A DNA stretch of 64,000 nt. It comes from Sarocladium kiliense (taxonomy: Eukaryota > Ascomycota > Sordariomycetes > Hypocreales > Sarocladiaceae). Each line of letters opens with the position of its first letter. Within the stretch, counting starts at the first letter, position 1. The DNA lies in assembly GCA_030734395.1 (NCBI GenBank), contig JAUZTG010000042.1, positions 2,604,001 to 2,668,000 of the forward strand. Reading direction: 5' to 3'. The notes under the pieces were generated by a model. It was given only the letters and a program-made list of their open reading frames with translations, had not been told where the DNA came from and searched no databases. Positions 32,237 to 45,000 of the stretch are shown here, one piece after another. The position numbers and the translations under genes were made by a program.

Positions 32237-34328
32237 CGAGTACTGCAACGAGGCAACGGATGATGCGTGGGCAAGGTTCCGACAGGGTCATGGATGGACT
32301 TTACCCATACCCATCTAAATGTTACTTCCGAAGGGTGCGTACGCCTCTGATGACGAGGTCTCGGTCAGGCCAGGCTAGAATAGAAGCTGGCTGTGTGGGA
32401 TGGAATCCTCATTGCGATTCAGCTGCACCCAACCAGAGCCTCGACGAGTTCCATTCTCTTAGAAAGAATCAATACTGACTTCACAGCATGAGCAATAGCT
32501 GCAGTGCTAAGGCAGCCACCAATACCCAGGTTATAACAGCAACCTACCGCGTAGTTAGTTCCATGAACACTCTCGGATGAACAGTGCAAGGGAGCCGGCA
32601 GCAGGACTTATTAGCAACACTTCATGGGCCCCATCTGAATCCATGAATGCAGCACATCCGTCGCGGGCAGTGGTTGTGAACCACCTGGACGGAGCAAGGT
32701 ATCTAGACTTCAAGGGAGAGACGGCACCACTGAACCATCCACCCAACGACACCGTCCGCACAGGGAGTAGCACCTTGCTAAGCTAAAAGGCAACCGGGGC
32801 TGCTGCACTGGCCACACACCCACCTCCAGCAGCCAGCCCAGCCCAGGCCGCCCCAGCCCACAGCGCCTGTGATCACTACTGCATCACTGCACCTCCCCTC
32901 CACTGACACCTCACACGCCCTCCCCTCGCCCCCATCACCGCCGCTCTCACGGTACAGCGCGGCACTACCACCACTACGGCCAACAAGTACGACTCCTGCT
33001 ATTACGGGGCCTCCACCACCACCACCACCACTACCACTAACTCCAGCTCCTCCGTCCGTCTCGACTCTCGACATGGGAACGGGCCTCGTGTTTGCATTTG
33101 CATTTGCGACTCCTTGGTCCTCCCTTTCCTTTCTCCATTGACTCTCTTCTTCCTCCTCCTCCTCAGCCTTTGTCTCTGTCTCGCAGTGTTCCGGCGGACT
33201 AGACTCTCTCTTCCCTCCTTCTCCTTCTCTTGGTCCTCCGAAATCTTCAGACCACAAGGGCTCCTCTCCCTCCACTTACTCGCACCTTCCGCCTCTTTGC
33301 TCGTCTCCGACTACGGCTCCTCCTCTCCAATCCTTCGACCTCAGCTTCCTTGAGCATTTTCGACTGTCCGACTCCTCAATATTGCTTCTCCTGGTCTCTT
33401 GCTTACTGTCCTGACCACTGCCTGTACCTCGCCCTCCTCTGCCATTGTCCTACCTAGCGTAATCGGCAAGTCTTTGTTCGGCCCTCGATTTCGACGAGTT
33501 CTTCAAGCACCTCGAAACCGGCCACGACACAAGCTGAAGCTCTCCCGAGCACTATCCGGGCGTCTCTATACCGATCCGACCAGCGAACGAAGCTCTTACA
33601 ACGGGCCAAGCGTGCCTTCTCAACTACTTGCAAGCTGTTTCTCAAGAGACAGCATCTGCTACGAACGAGGAACGATACCGAGCAAACTTCAACGACAAAC
33701 ACCTATCGGCTGAGACGACTACAAGGAATCTGTCAAATAAAGCAGCAGGCCTGCTGTGCTTGGGCTCACAACCACGGTCACGCTCTTGACGAGCTTTGCC
33801 CCTGGTTTCTTGACCAGCCGTTCCACCATGGCCGCTGCCATCTGCTGCTGATCCGATCTCACAGCTGTGCTTGTCAATCACTTTCCTCATCCTCGTCGCC
33901 TAAGATCCCTGATACGCATACTTGATCTTTGCCCAAGTGCTTGCCAGCTGCCAGAGCACTAGCGGCAACCGTTGGCTAACGGACGAGGACCACTCATTCA
34001 TTCATTCAGACCACGAAACGGCGGGTGATTTCCTCTTGTTCTCCTACTTGCACACCGATCTTCTCGGAGAGGAGCTGCTGTATATACCCCGGTTTGGCTC
34101 CGCCTCCGAACGAAGGGTCACTGTTCTGCTCGCACGCAGGGTTGTGCTCTTGTCATCACGGCTTGCACCTTCACCGGGTTTCCATCCGAAGTCGCTTGCC
34201 AGCCCTTTCGCTCCTGCTGGACCGCTATTCTAGGCTCATCTGAATTTTTGCTGCACCACATTTGCAGCTATTCACTGCAGATTTCTCTGGATCTCCGCTC
34301 GAACGAACCTCCTTTCCAGAGTACACAG

Positions 34329-36588
34329 ATGTCAGATGCCCTAACATTGCTCGCCATCCACCATCCGCTCCCGAACTTGAGCACAGCTAGCTACAGGAGA
34401 GCGCTCGTGCCTCCTCACGGCTTGAAGCTCCCTCAGCTCGAGCCTGGGAAGTTGCCTCGCTTCGCGCCGGGCAGCGGGCTTCAATCGCCTCCGGTCGACG
34501 ATATGAGCACCACCTACCACCCACCCATGGCTTCAGCCTACGATTCGAATGCGGTTTCCGCATACTCAGCTTCCATTGCTCACTCAGCTCGCAGCAAGGC
34601 TGCGATGGTCGATGGAAACAATGCCCAGTATCCGCGGTATGTCCAGCAGCAGCCTGCAAATCCAACGCAGCAACGGTACAACACTGTTCCGGCGGGAACT
34701 CAGGTAGCTATGGCAGCAACACAGCTTAGCCGGCCAATGACACCAAAGGCGGATCTGACGATGCCGCAAAAGGATAAGTCAAAGGGAGCAGGGCCAGCTG
34801 AGACGCTCATCTATCATAGCTTGCAGCTCCCTCGCTGCATCACCCCCAATGGCGGCAACCTGGCAGAATTTGCGGCACAGGTACGTGGTCAGGATGTTTT
34901 GCAACAGAGGCACTCCTTACGATCCTGTGGAACCTCGAGCTGACTGTTGGTTCCTTAGATGACTTGCCTCTTCTGGTTTGAGACTATGGATGATCTCAAG
35001 CAAGCAGAGAGCATTCGGTTACGTCCTGCCACCGCACCAATTCCTCGCCTTCCGCCGTTAGCACGACCTTATGAACAGTTCAAGAAGTGGGTTTACAATG
35101 TCCTGTCTACTACCCAGGTCACACAGAACGTCATCTTGCTGGCGCTGCTCTTCATCTATCGACTCAGGAAGTCGACTCCTCAGATTAAGGGTCGGGCGGG
35201 CAGCGAGTATAGGCTTCTCACTGTCGCTCTGATGCTCGGGAACAAGTGTATGTTTTCGCTGCAGGTTTTTCAAACGTGATAGCGGCACTCACTGACATAC
35301 GTATCCAGTTCTTGATGATAATACCTACACAAACAAGACCTGGGCAGAGGTTTCGTCTTTCGGGGTGTCTGAGATCCATGTGATGGAGGTCGAATTCCTT
35401 AGCAACATGCGCTACAACCTCCTTACTTCGGCAGCAGAATGGGACCGGTGGTTGGATAAACTCTCTTGCTTCCACGAGTACTACGAGAGGGCACTGAGGC
35501 TACCGCCTTCTCCCGCTGCCATACCGAGCACAGTCGGCAAGCTTTCGGTTTCGCCCATTCCGTCACCAACGAGCAACGCGACCCTGGAGGCGGCTGATAT
35601 GTTCACTGCAACGAGCTACTCCCCGAGCTCAGGCCAGGGACAGACATGGGCCACTTATCAATCCAACATGGTCTCGCCGCTTGCTGGGAAGCCATCTCTT
35701 GCACTGCCCTCATCACGAAAGCGTGTGCATGAGGATGACCAAGTTGACCATCCGGCTAAGAGGCCCGTGCCGTCGCGTCTGACACAAATTCCGAGCGACG
35801 CAATGCAGATCAGGCAGAACAGTGCACCTGCAGAGCCAGCTCGTTTGCCTGTGCCGCACTTGACTCTCGTCACCAGTAACCCCCCTCAGCAGCCGGCGCC
35901 CGTTGTCAGTGCATATACAACGCCAACAGGGGCGTTCCCCCAACAGGTCCAGGCTCCAGCGACAAGCCAGCCTCATGTTTCTCTGCCGCCTCTACATGCA
36001 GGCATGCGTGCTATGGCTACTGTCTACCAGCCGACGGCCCCGAACTCGATGGTACCGCAACCCGTTGCTGCCCCTGTTCCAACTTCCACAGCGCCTCCAG
36101 CCATGGGTGGAGGGCCATTTGCTGGCCAGACTCTCACCACTCATCAGCAATTCGGAACACCGACGAAGCGTCATAGTCCTGGTAGCCTCGGAGCGTTCAC
36201 GTCTTCGCCTATGGCAGAGCCATTTGGTCCAGCGTCAGCCGTACACACACCGTTGGCGCACACACCGCTGGCGAACTCGCCTAGCATCTACTTGCAACAC
36301 CGGAACAGCCCATACAAGCCTATCCGACACGTCAACACCCTCTTGTACCCTCCGCCCTCGGCATCACTGGAACAATACCATCTTCCCGTTCCACTCCAAC
36401 CTGCACAAATGCACTACCAGCCACTCGGTAGGCGGAACGATCTGCGGACTGGTGTCGTTCCTGAATACGTCCTATATAACCGGGGTCAGCTTCATCCACA
36501 AGCCCATCCGTCTCAGCAGCAATACCCCCAACAGCAACAGCAGGCTCGATCTCATGGCATGCAGCAAGGTCTCCCGTACCAGTCCTAG
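34329..36588 (+). CDS. Clg1/Pho80-type cyclin
   Basis: Three exons, 34329-34880, 34959-35247 and 35309-36588, encode 706 aa; introns are 78 and 61 nt. The cyclin box spans about residues 165-335: it includes FWFETMDDL, RPYEQFKKWVYNVLSTTQV, ILLALLFIYRLR, RLLTVALMLGNKFLDDNTYT and EIHVMEVEFLSNMRYNL. LGNKFLDD..YTN..W and E.EFL..... are hallmarks of the Pho80-like cyclins that partner Pho85-type kinases. The long Pro/Gln/Ser-rich C-terminus (about 370 aa, many SP/TP) and the position of the cyclin box after a disordered N-terminus fit the Clg1 subgroup. The role is inferred: a regulatory subunit of a Pho85-like CDK in nutrient or morphogenesis signalling. An upstream in-frame ATG at 34248 would add 27 residues. 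Confidence 0.9.
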
Positions 36589-38239
36589 GAGACAAGGGCG
36601 TGGACAAACCCTCGAGACACGTCTGCAGAACACGAATACGGTGTGCCTTTCGTTCCTAGCACAATGATCTGGTGATGATCTGTGCTTGAAGCAGGCAGAG
36701 ACTCCCCGTGTAGGGCAGCATGATTGATTTTTCTGGACACCGGATCAAGAAGCATTGGCCACTGCTTGGTGGAAACACGTACACGTTGCTCTCCAAACGG
36801 ACGTTTGCAAGAAAAAGCGACAGCATAAGACTTTGCATTGACCAAGGCGTTTGCCAGGCTTTTGGAAGGTGCCACTCGTTCTTGTTTTATTCCTTTTTTT
36901 TTCTGCATTTTCGCGCGAGGGATCCCTCGCTTGGTAGGGGGATCTTAGACACCACTGGCGACCGAGGCGAGAGACCTCTGGTACAAGTTTTGGCTGCATG
37001 CGAGAGGAGTTGGCGTTTGGTTATATGCATATTCCTCTTCTTTCCTCTGTATCGCGGGTTCCAGCTTTTGAGCCTGGAACTGCATGAGGATTGACTTTAC
37101 AGGGTTCAGTAAGGCAGTGAAACCTGTAGGAGAGAAGGGCCGCATTCATGGCCAAGATTAGGAAATGGCAAAGCATTATGGACATAGAATGCTGAAACAG
37201 GTCAGCGATGACAGGGCACTTCGGAGAGGAACAACGCCGGTGTCGAATACAACAAAGACTATGTAGTACCACGAATCTTCTGGCATGTGATGCTGCATAG
37301 TTCGTGATGGCTGGTTGCTCAATGACGAGCTTACGATGGTGGGTCTTGGCGATGGGGTCGACCTCGTGTTCAAGGAATGAATTGCCACTCCTCTCGTCTG
37401 GATAGACAATTGACGAAAACTAGGCCACAAGATTGTATTTATCTTCATGACGATAATGTTCCACTTGAAATGCATAAAACTCATGCTATAGGGCGGACGC
37501 AACGTACATGGTGATGGGAATGCCTTGGAAACTCGGCTGGTGTAAGCTCGTTGCCGGGTCACCACCGTTGAGAGAGACACTGATCGAGTCTAGCGCCCCT
37601 CTTAAACAGAGCTTCCAGGTACAGGGTAATCCTTGGCTCCCTAACCCATCGGGAGGAAGATTTTCCACCCCACTTTCTCTCTCCCTCAGTCTCCCTTGGC
37701 TGGGCGGTGCAGCCTCCTCCCTCTCCCTAGCGCCGCCCTGGCTCAGCCCGCCCCGTCCATCGTCTCTCGACTCTCTGTCCTCCCCTTTCCACAGCAACGG
37801 GTTTTCGTTTCGTTTCGTGTGCCGCCATTCACACATCCCGCTCGCTGCAACCTCCCTTTCCCACCCCCTCTCGCTCTCTCTCTCCTTCGTTTCCCTGGCC
37901 TTGGCCGTCTCACGTTCGCTAGGAGACTTTCGATTACTCTCCTGTTTCTTCGCTTTCACCCTCCATCCCGGTCACACACCTTCTCTATCGACGTTGCCAA
38001 CCGTTTGGCTTCCGAGTACTCGACGATATCGACTGAGCATCAACGGCGAACGAACGCAATTATCATCGGCATATTTGCACAGTCCTCTCACCGGCCCCTT
38101 AACGGCTGTCATTCGACGACGACTGGTTGTTTCCATCGATTCGGCACTCACAATCGAGTCGCGAGAACGCCGCCTCTTCCACCTCGAACACCCTTCATCA
38201 AAGCGCGACTGGCCGCTTGCCAGCACACAACCGTCCATC
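36589..38239. other. Intergenic, cyclin 3' flank and long CHS7 leader
   Basis: 36.6-37.5 kb holds the cyclin 3' flank and no gene. 37.6-38.2 kb is strongly pyrimidine-rich on the plus strand (runs of CTCTCCC), typical of a fungal promoter and leader. Oddly, the CHS7 frame stays open for 244 codons upstream of the true start. Confidence 0.55.
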
Positions 38240-39298
38240 ATGTCAGGCTTCGGCGATTTCACCAGCGTCTGCGAGAACGCGCCTCTCCCTCTTTGCGCCT
38301 CCGTCGGACCAGTACTCTCAGCAAATGGCCGTGTCGGCATCGAGCCTAATTGCTATGCCCGCAACATCGAATTGGCGAACACCATCATCTTCGAAGGTGC
38401 TGCGTCAGCGTTTCACATTATCGCGCTTGTCATGACGGTCATCATGATTTTACACGTTCGATCAAAGTTCACTGCCGTCGGTCGCAAGGAGATCCTTACG
38501 TTTTTCTACCTCTACGTCCTCCTCACATGCGTCAGCCTGGTTGTCGATGCTGGTGTCGTTCCACCGGGGAGCGAACCATGGCCGTATTTTGTCAGTATCC
38601 AGAACGGTCTGAGCAGTGCACTCGTGACGTGCCTGCTCATCAACGGCTTTGTCGGTTTCCAGCTCTACGAGGATGGCACGCCGCTGTCCGTCTGGATGCT
38701 GCGCATCATCTCCCTCATTGCCTTCGCTATCAGCTTCCTCGTCTCTCTCGCGACTTTCAAGGGCGCCGTTGGCCTCGGACCTACCAACACCATCGGGCTT
38801 TTCGTTGTGTTGTACCTGCTTAACGCGGTGCAGCTCTTTGTGTACGTGGCCATGCAGATTTTGCTCGTCACGCGTACGCTTCAGGATCGCTGGCCGCTTG
38901 GTGATATCGCCTTCGGCATCTTCTTCTTCGTTGTTGGGCAGGTCATCCTGTACGCCTTCAGCAGCAAGATCTGCGACGCTGTGAGCCACTACTTTGACGG
39001 CCTGTTGATTGCCACCGTCTGCAACTTGCTCGCCGTAATGATGATTTACAAGGTATGTTCACTTATAGCTCGAGCCATCCGAGGCATGTGCTAACAAAAT
39101 CCATAGTACTGGGATTCCATCACCAGGGAGGATCTTGAGTTCAGTGTCGGCACGAGAATGAACAACTGGGAGGTTAAGGAACTCCTGCCCGAAGACGAAC
39201 GCCGCCACACGGTCTACACCGACGACCCGTACGGCCACTCAAGCGCGTACGACCTCCCTTACTCACCCGGCGCGGCACGGTACTCGGCCAAGTACTGA
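38240..39298 (+). CDS. CHS7: Chitin synthase export chaperone Chs7
   Basis: Two exons, 38240-39052 and 39107-39298, encode 334 aa, close to other fungal Chs7 proteins. The N-terminus MSGFGDF, then CENAPLPLC and GIEPNCYARNIELANTIIF, is the Chs7 signature. About seven hydrophobic segments follow, ending with LLIATVCNLLAVMMIYKYWD, and then a soluble C-terminal tail. The 54-nt intron has a CTAAC branch site. Family knowledge: Chs7 is an ER membrane protein needed for folding and ER exit of the chitin synthase Chs3, and so for cell wall chitin. The start at 38240 is fixed by homology, although the frame is open far upstream. Confidence 0.95.
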
Positions 39299-42021
39299 GC
39301 GCATATGCTCAACCTTCGATATTTAATGTTTTCACTGCGACTCTGGTTCATTATTGTTATTTTTGCTTTCGTCTGGTGTAGGATATACGGCGGATGAGTG
39401 CCGCAGGGAAAGGAAGGAACATGGCATGGCGTCTTTGTGCTTTTTCGGTCTGGTTGGTTCCCCTGAAGGAGAGGAACCAGAGGCCGTGACTTTATTGGCG
39501 GAGTGAACAGAAGGAGCTCTCCGGAACTGACCCGTCGACAGACAGTTAGATCCCTGGATAGTGTTGTGGCATTTGGCATTCTGCAACTCATGGGATGATG
39601 AAAGAGGGAGGAGCGAGGCATGACTGGCCCTTTGGCATTAATAGCTGGATAGGCGAATATATATACTTTATACATTACATGACGATATACACTGGTCTCT
39701 CTCAATGAGCCATGCGAAGAGGGGTTGAGGCTCAGCTTTCCCGGGATACCCATGGGGAGTCTACACCCAGCTTGTGATTAGGTTATGGTGCTTTCCGTCG
39801 TTGTATCTTTTGGGGCAGTGGTCCATGCTCTCGTGGACCTATTCGAGCAGCCCACGGCCAGCAAGGTTTCCTCAACATGCATCGCCTCATCGTAGCTGAC
39901 TTTCCCACGATGCGGGCCAAGGTGGTGCGAACGTCGATATCTCGCAGCTGGCGGCACGGCTGACCTGCAAGGGATCAGAACGCTTTGTTATACTTAAGCT
40001 AACTCAGAGCTATGGTGAGTTCGCATCGCTGCTGTCTTCGTTTGATCGGTCACCGGTGGGGACTCGGGGGAGTATGAAGGTTCACTAGCTGAGATGAGGT
40101 CTTGCATTGCACGAGCCCTGGATTTCGATTCCTTTGGAGACTAGCTGTGTATTCGCCTAGTCATGTTCTTTTGTGTTTTGAGTTGCTAGGGATGAGCTTG
40201 CCATGCACACAGTTCTCAATGGATATCACCAGCCAAGACTTATCGGTGAGATGGCTTCTAGCTGGAAAGGCATGTCAGACGAGGCAATAGAATCACCGCA
40301 AGAAAGAGAATGGTTCAGATGACACCTTAAGAGAGTTTGGCTCAAAGGGCGCCAGTGAGCTCTACATATCATACCCCTTCAACATGCTCGACCATGTATC
40401 TTGAATATAGGGTAGGTATACATCAACAAGGATCGGACTGGTGACTGTAGGGTGTCAATCCAGGCAGATCAAAACTACCTCTACTCAGATCGCGACGATC
40501 TGCGTCGAGTGCCTTCCCTAGATCTGATTGCTTTCTGAGGAGCCAAGTACGCCCGGCTGTGTTGGCTCTGCAACATCACGCGAAGGAAGCATAAGGAGGA
40601 GTGAATCGCTAGGTAAGCGAGAGGCACGGTGAGTATCAGGCTATAGGTCATCATGCATGCCTATTTGCCGCGTTTTCTCGGAAGGCAGACGAATGAATAT
40701 TGACAACAGCTCGGTTATGAACCGAGCGCCCTGCGAAGGAAGCGATTGCTTGTCGTTTTCCTCGGGCGTGCTTGGTGAAGCGGGCCAAGGTAGGACAGGG
40801 ATGGGTGCGAATTGGGACTTGATTCCAGCCAGGGCCTGGTCCAGGACTATTGCATACATAGGACTCTCTGTGTATCAGTTGATAGTCCGAACGCCGAGTG
40901 ACACATGTCTAGGACATCGCTGAGGAAGAATGCGCCCCTCGTCGAGGGTGCTTATTTGTCCCAGATTGGCGAAGCGACAGGTCTCGCCAGTACTTGGGCG
41001 GCCTTGGTGCAGCTGCACTTTTGAGCGCTTTCTGAACCCTGTTACGAGAACTACAACTAGTCATCTGGGATGGAGGAATTCGATCCCGCGTGTTCCATCA
41101 TTGATCGGCGAGTGTTGCAGGGTGTTGAAAGGGATGCCGTCTAGAGTCGCGCCACATGACACCATCTGGCTTAGCCAAGGCTGGGTACATGATTAGTGAT
41201 GATTGTCTCGGCAAGGCGTGTCGTATAGACGCTGGGTCATCACGAAATTGCCTGCTTCAGCTGCCCAGAGATGGCAGGACCAAGGTAGGACAAGAACCGT
41301 TGGCCGTGAACTATTTGCGAGTCCACACAAAAGTCCAACGTCTCAGTCACGGACTTGAGAACCAATTCATCCGCCACTGTAACATTGGAAAGTGCCATTG
41401 TCCTAATATAGCCAGAAAGTGCGGCGAAATAGAGATGCATCGAACCAACAGCAGCTGAGCGAAAGTAGCTCTGCGAATAGTGGCCGCCAAGAACTGTTGG
41501 CTGGAAGCCATGTCATGCGCCGGCGGCCGCCGTGGGTTTCGTGTACTTTTTTTCTCTGCTTCTCACAACTAACAGAAACGTGTTGGCCTCTGTCAAGAAG
41601 CAGCTGCATTGGGGCCTTTGCAATCGCCTGCGGCGGGGTGATCCGCGTGTTGGTGGGCGAGGGATAAAGCCTGCTTTGCGCCGGGGGTGCGACGGTGACT
41701 GGTTGTCGTGCGTCCCAGCAGGCTGGTCTGCAGCGGTGGGAGCATTGGCAAGGCGGTCGGTCTCTGGCGAAGTTGGTGCTTACGCCCGACACACATGTTG
41801 TGAAGGGAAAAGGACAAATAAGACGATCTACGCACTGCCGCCGCAGGTGGACCACCCAGCGAGGAGGAGGCTCGGAGTGGACGGACGGTGACATATTGGT
41901 CACAGGCCGAGCTGGGGGGTGTGTGCGACGAAATCCCGCCGGTCAGTGAGTGAGTGAGTGGCACGAGCAAAAAGTCTAGCAATCATGTAATCTACAGTCA
42001 TGGTCGGAAAGTATGTGAGCT

Positions 42022-42054
42022 GGGCTTGGAGGCTGGGCTGGGGCTGGGCTGGGC
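42022..42054 (+). repeat. GGGCT repeat forming a G-quadruplex motif
   Basis: Tandem GGGCT units. Positions 42035-42053 read GGGCTGGGGCTGGGCTGGG: four G-runs of three or more separated by two-base CT loops, with another GGG at 42022. This satisfies the usual quadruplex rule with very short loops. Folding is inferred. Confidence 0.65.
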
Positions 42055-42072
42055 TCTCATTGCGCTCGCTCA

Positions 42073-42081
42073 TACTCCGTA
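42073..42081 (-). repeat. Intergenic word TACGGAGTA, copy 3
   Basis: TACTCCGTA on the plus strand within CATACTCCGTATACG, about 20 bp to the right of the G-quadruplex motif. Confidence 0.55.
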
Positions 42082-45000
42082 TACGACGAGGCCTGGCGAA
42101 GGACTATCAGGTGTTGTTTCGGGGCCGGGAGGTGCGCATCCCGACCGAAGCTGCTTTGTCGCCTGTAATGCGAAACCGAGTCGAGATTGGCTTCCGCGTA
42201 TTATGTTATACTCATACAGTACTTCCGCAAGGAGCGATGGATTGGGATCCTTCGAAATGCCTACCCCATTAAGGAGCCCTGGCTAACGACTAGGGCTCCC
42301 AGCGGTTTTTGTCAGATGCTGACTAGGGCTGTTAGGGCAGATAGAGATGGACAATGAATCGTCAACCCCGTCTTGTTGATCTGTACCGGACCCAGACTAT
42401 GCGCTGCACCGCAATACTTGAGAAGGACAGAGGTCGGATCGCTGATGAACCAGAGCCAGAGGGGGGCGTGGGCGGATGACAATAGCCCTGAAGGGGAATT
42501 TGGTGAAGGGTGAGGAGGCTGCCCTCCATCAGATCGACATGGTCCAACTCATATCCCCAGTTGAGAATAGTCTCGGACTCTATCATCACAGTCCTGGCGA
42601 ACCAGCCAGCCAGACAAGAGACGAGCTGCAGCAGCGGAGGCGAAGGTGGAGGCACACAGAAGGCGCTGACAAGAACAAGGACAGTGTCGGACCAACACAA
42701 TAGATGCAATATGCACGACGCTATGGAGCAGAGGCAGACACTCTCGGTCAGTTGTTGGTCAATTAACCCGTTCGGAATACCTTCTCCCTTGGATGATCGC
42801 TGTGCGACGCTGTTTGACATTTCATGGGTTTGAGACTTGGCGTTGTATGCAGCGAGGGCAGCCGATGCAACACCCTCGGAACACCAGAGTCCACGCCCCT
42901 TTCCCCTAAGAATTGCTTTGTCTCCTTTGGGAAGTATGTGCGCAATGCAGGCGAATGGAATTAAGACTGTTCCGAACTTAATACTCGAGATGGGGGGCGC
43001 GTGGCTATCGTTTCGATGATATGGGCGAGGATATGCCGCGATACGGCAAGTAGGATCCAAGGGAGCGACACGTCGACTTCTTGACGCCATCGCCAAACGA
43101 AGTGGGCGAGGCGAGATACTTGCCTATCGAGAACCGGCGGCCGATGTGGCTGACGGGATCATGCGCAGAGGCAAGGCAATGCCTGGGTCGCTGTGTGTGA
43201 GCCAGGGATGCCCTGGATCAGAGTACATATCGTGGTCAGCGACTGGCGGTAGGACGGGATCGATCCAGCTGCAAATGGTTCTATGATTCTACTCCGCGGG
43301 CCCCGTGGAGCGACCAAGGATGTCAGCGTTATTACCGCCGTTGGGTTGGGCTGGGCTGAGCATCATCTCAGATACGGCTCCATCGTGCCACCAAGTCGTG
43401 TTCCCTAGCGCACCCTGGACTCAAAATGCGTCAAAAAGGCTGCCGATATCCATAACAATATGACTATAGTGGTGGGCGGAGACTTCTCATGAGGATGATA
43501 TGGCGACATGCGCTGAGCTGGGCTGGGCAGAGTCACGAGGATCAGCACTACCGAATCAGCGATACAAATGAGGACAAGCACGAAGCGACCGCACATCAAC
43601 CCCCCGTGCCCTCTATCAACAGGTGGCTGGCTGGCTGTACGGACTTTTCCAGGTCTCGGACTTTGGGCGAATCGCGTCGCCCCTTGTCCTATACGACCAA
43701 CGCAGGCTGGGGCTGATCAGGGAAGAGACTACCTGAGCAAGCGTGCGAACCAAGGCAGTAGTAGCCGAACATACATAAAGTCCGTTTCACTTTCCTGCGA
43801 CCAACGCACGCACACTGGGCCAATAAAGCTGCATGCGCTTGGCCTTTTGATGTATAGTGATCGGAATGTATGTTAGTCCTATCGCCCCGGGCCCGATCAC
43901 CCCCGGCCCACACACTGTGTAGTAGTTGTAGTTAGTACGGATTGATGCTTGCACTAATTAGTTTGCAAATTGCTGGGCTTTTCCCACTTGTTTTTTTTTT
44001 TTCAGCTATGGCGTTTTCTTACGGGTTGATCACCCCCAAGCCGCTCGGTACTAGTCACCGGCATGGGCGCTATCACAATCAATGGTGTCGAACCTGGGGC
44101 GAGCTGGAGGCTTGGTTGGGCTTGGGTCGAGAACGGGAAGCATTGTCCTGGTCTGACCGTTGGCGATTTGCCATGACATGACATGTCGGTTTCAGGACTT
44201 CAATAGCCGGGGAAGTCTACTTGGTGTGCGATCCGAGTAAGGAGAACGGCCGGCCACCTCATGCGCATTGGGAATGTGGACTCGGGCCCACGGAGGTCCG
44301 CGTCATACACCTGGGCAAACAGCTATAACGTAACATACGAAAAGGCTGACTGAGAGGAGTATACAATATGTACGAGTACATGTGGTTCATGGAGACCGGA
44401 ATGCGAGCGCACCGACAATATGTTTGAGATACGAAGAAACGAAGCAGAGTGGATATATCACCCGTGCGAGCCGAGGAAAAGTCCTTTGGAGAGTGGAGGC
44501 GCGGATGACTGGGCGTGTCCTGGGCGTTCCAAATCTGCGCTGGACCTTTGAGAACTTTGTTTGCGAGTCGAGTAGGACTTTCAGGTCTTGAATCAAGCCA
44601 AGCCTCAGTCCAATAAGAAGAAGAGTTTCGAGCTAAGGGCCGGACTGTTCAAACTGGGTGCTTATTGCTTGGCTCCTGGGATGATGTGCTACGCTACACG
44701 GCCTTAGCCTGGAACATATGTATGTAGGTTCGGCCATGATTAATGAGGAGTCGACGCGCGGGCAGATGATCGTCGCAGAAGATGACGGACGGCTTCGACT
44801 GTACGCGCGCTCTGCATCCGCATCTGCATCCTGGTGTCAGCATGGTTGGTTCCTAGGCTCGGCATATGCCTCTTCAGAGAAAAAAGCAAACTCATCCCTT
44901 GGTCCACACCCCCTTTCATCGTCGCGTGAGCATCCACTCACACGCTGAGCCCAAAAAACACAGACAGACAAGACCCCGGCGGACAGACACACCACGGGGA

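Larger units (their letters stand above)
31531..34328. other. Gene-poor interval ending in the pyrimidine-rich cyclin leader
   Basis: 31.5-32.8 kb has short tandem repeats and no gene. From about 32.8 kb to the cyclin start, the plus strand is strongly pyrimidine-rich with CCA and CTC runs, and the minus strand frame there (33275-32778, Glu/Gly-rich) is its antisense shadow. This looks like a long promoter and 5' leader of the cyclin gene. A 5' UTR intron is possible. Confidence 0.5.

Noticed and set aside
32778..33275. 165-codon Glu/Gly-rich minus-strand frame
   Set aside because: It is the antisense of the pyrimidine-rich cyclin leader; purine-rich DNA gives long Glu/Gly frames without coding.
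38462..38989. 175-codon frame antisense to CHS7
   Set aside because: It is a shadow of the well-supported CHS7 coding sequence.
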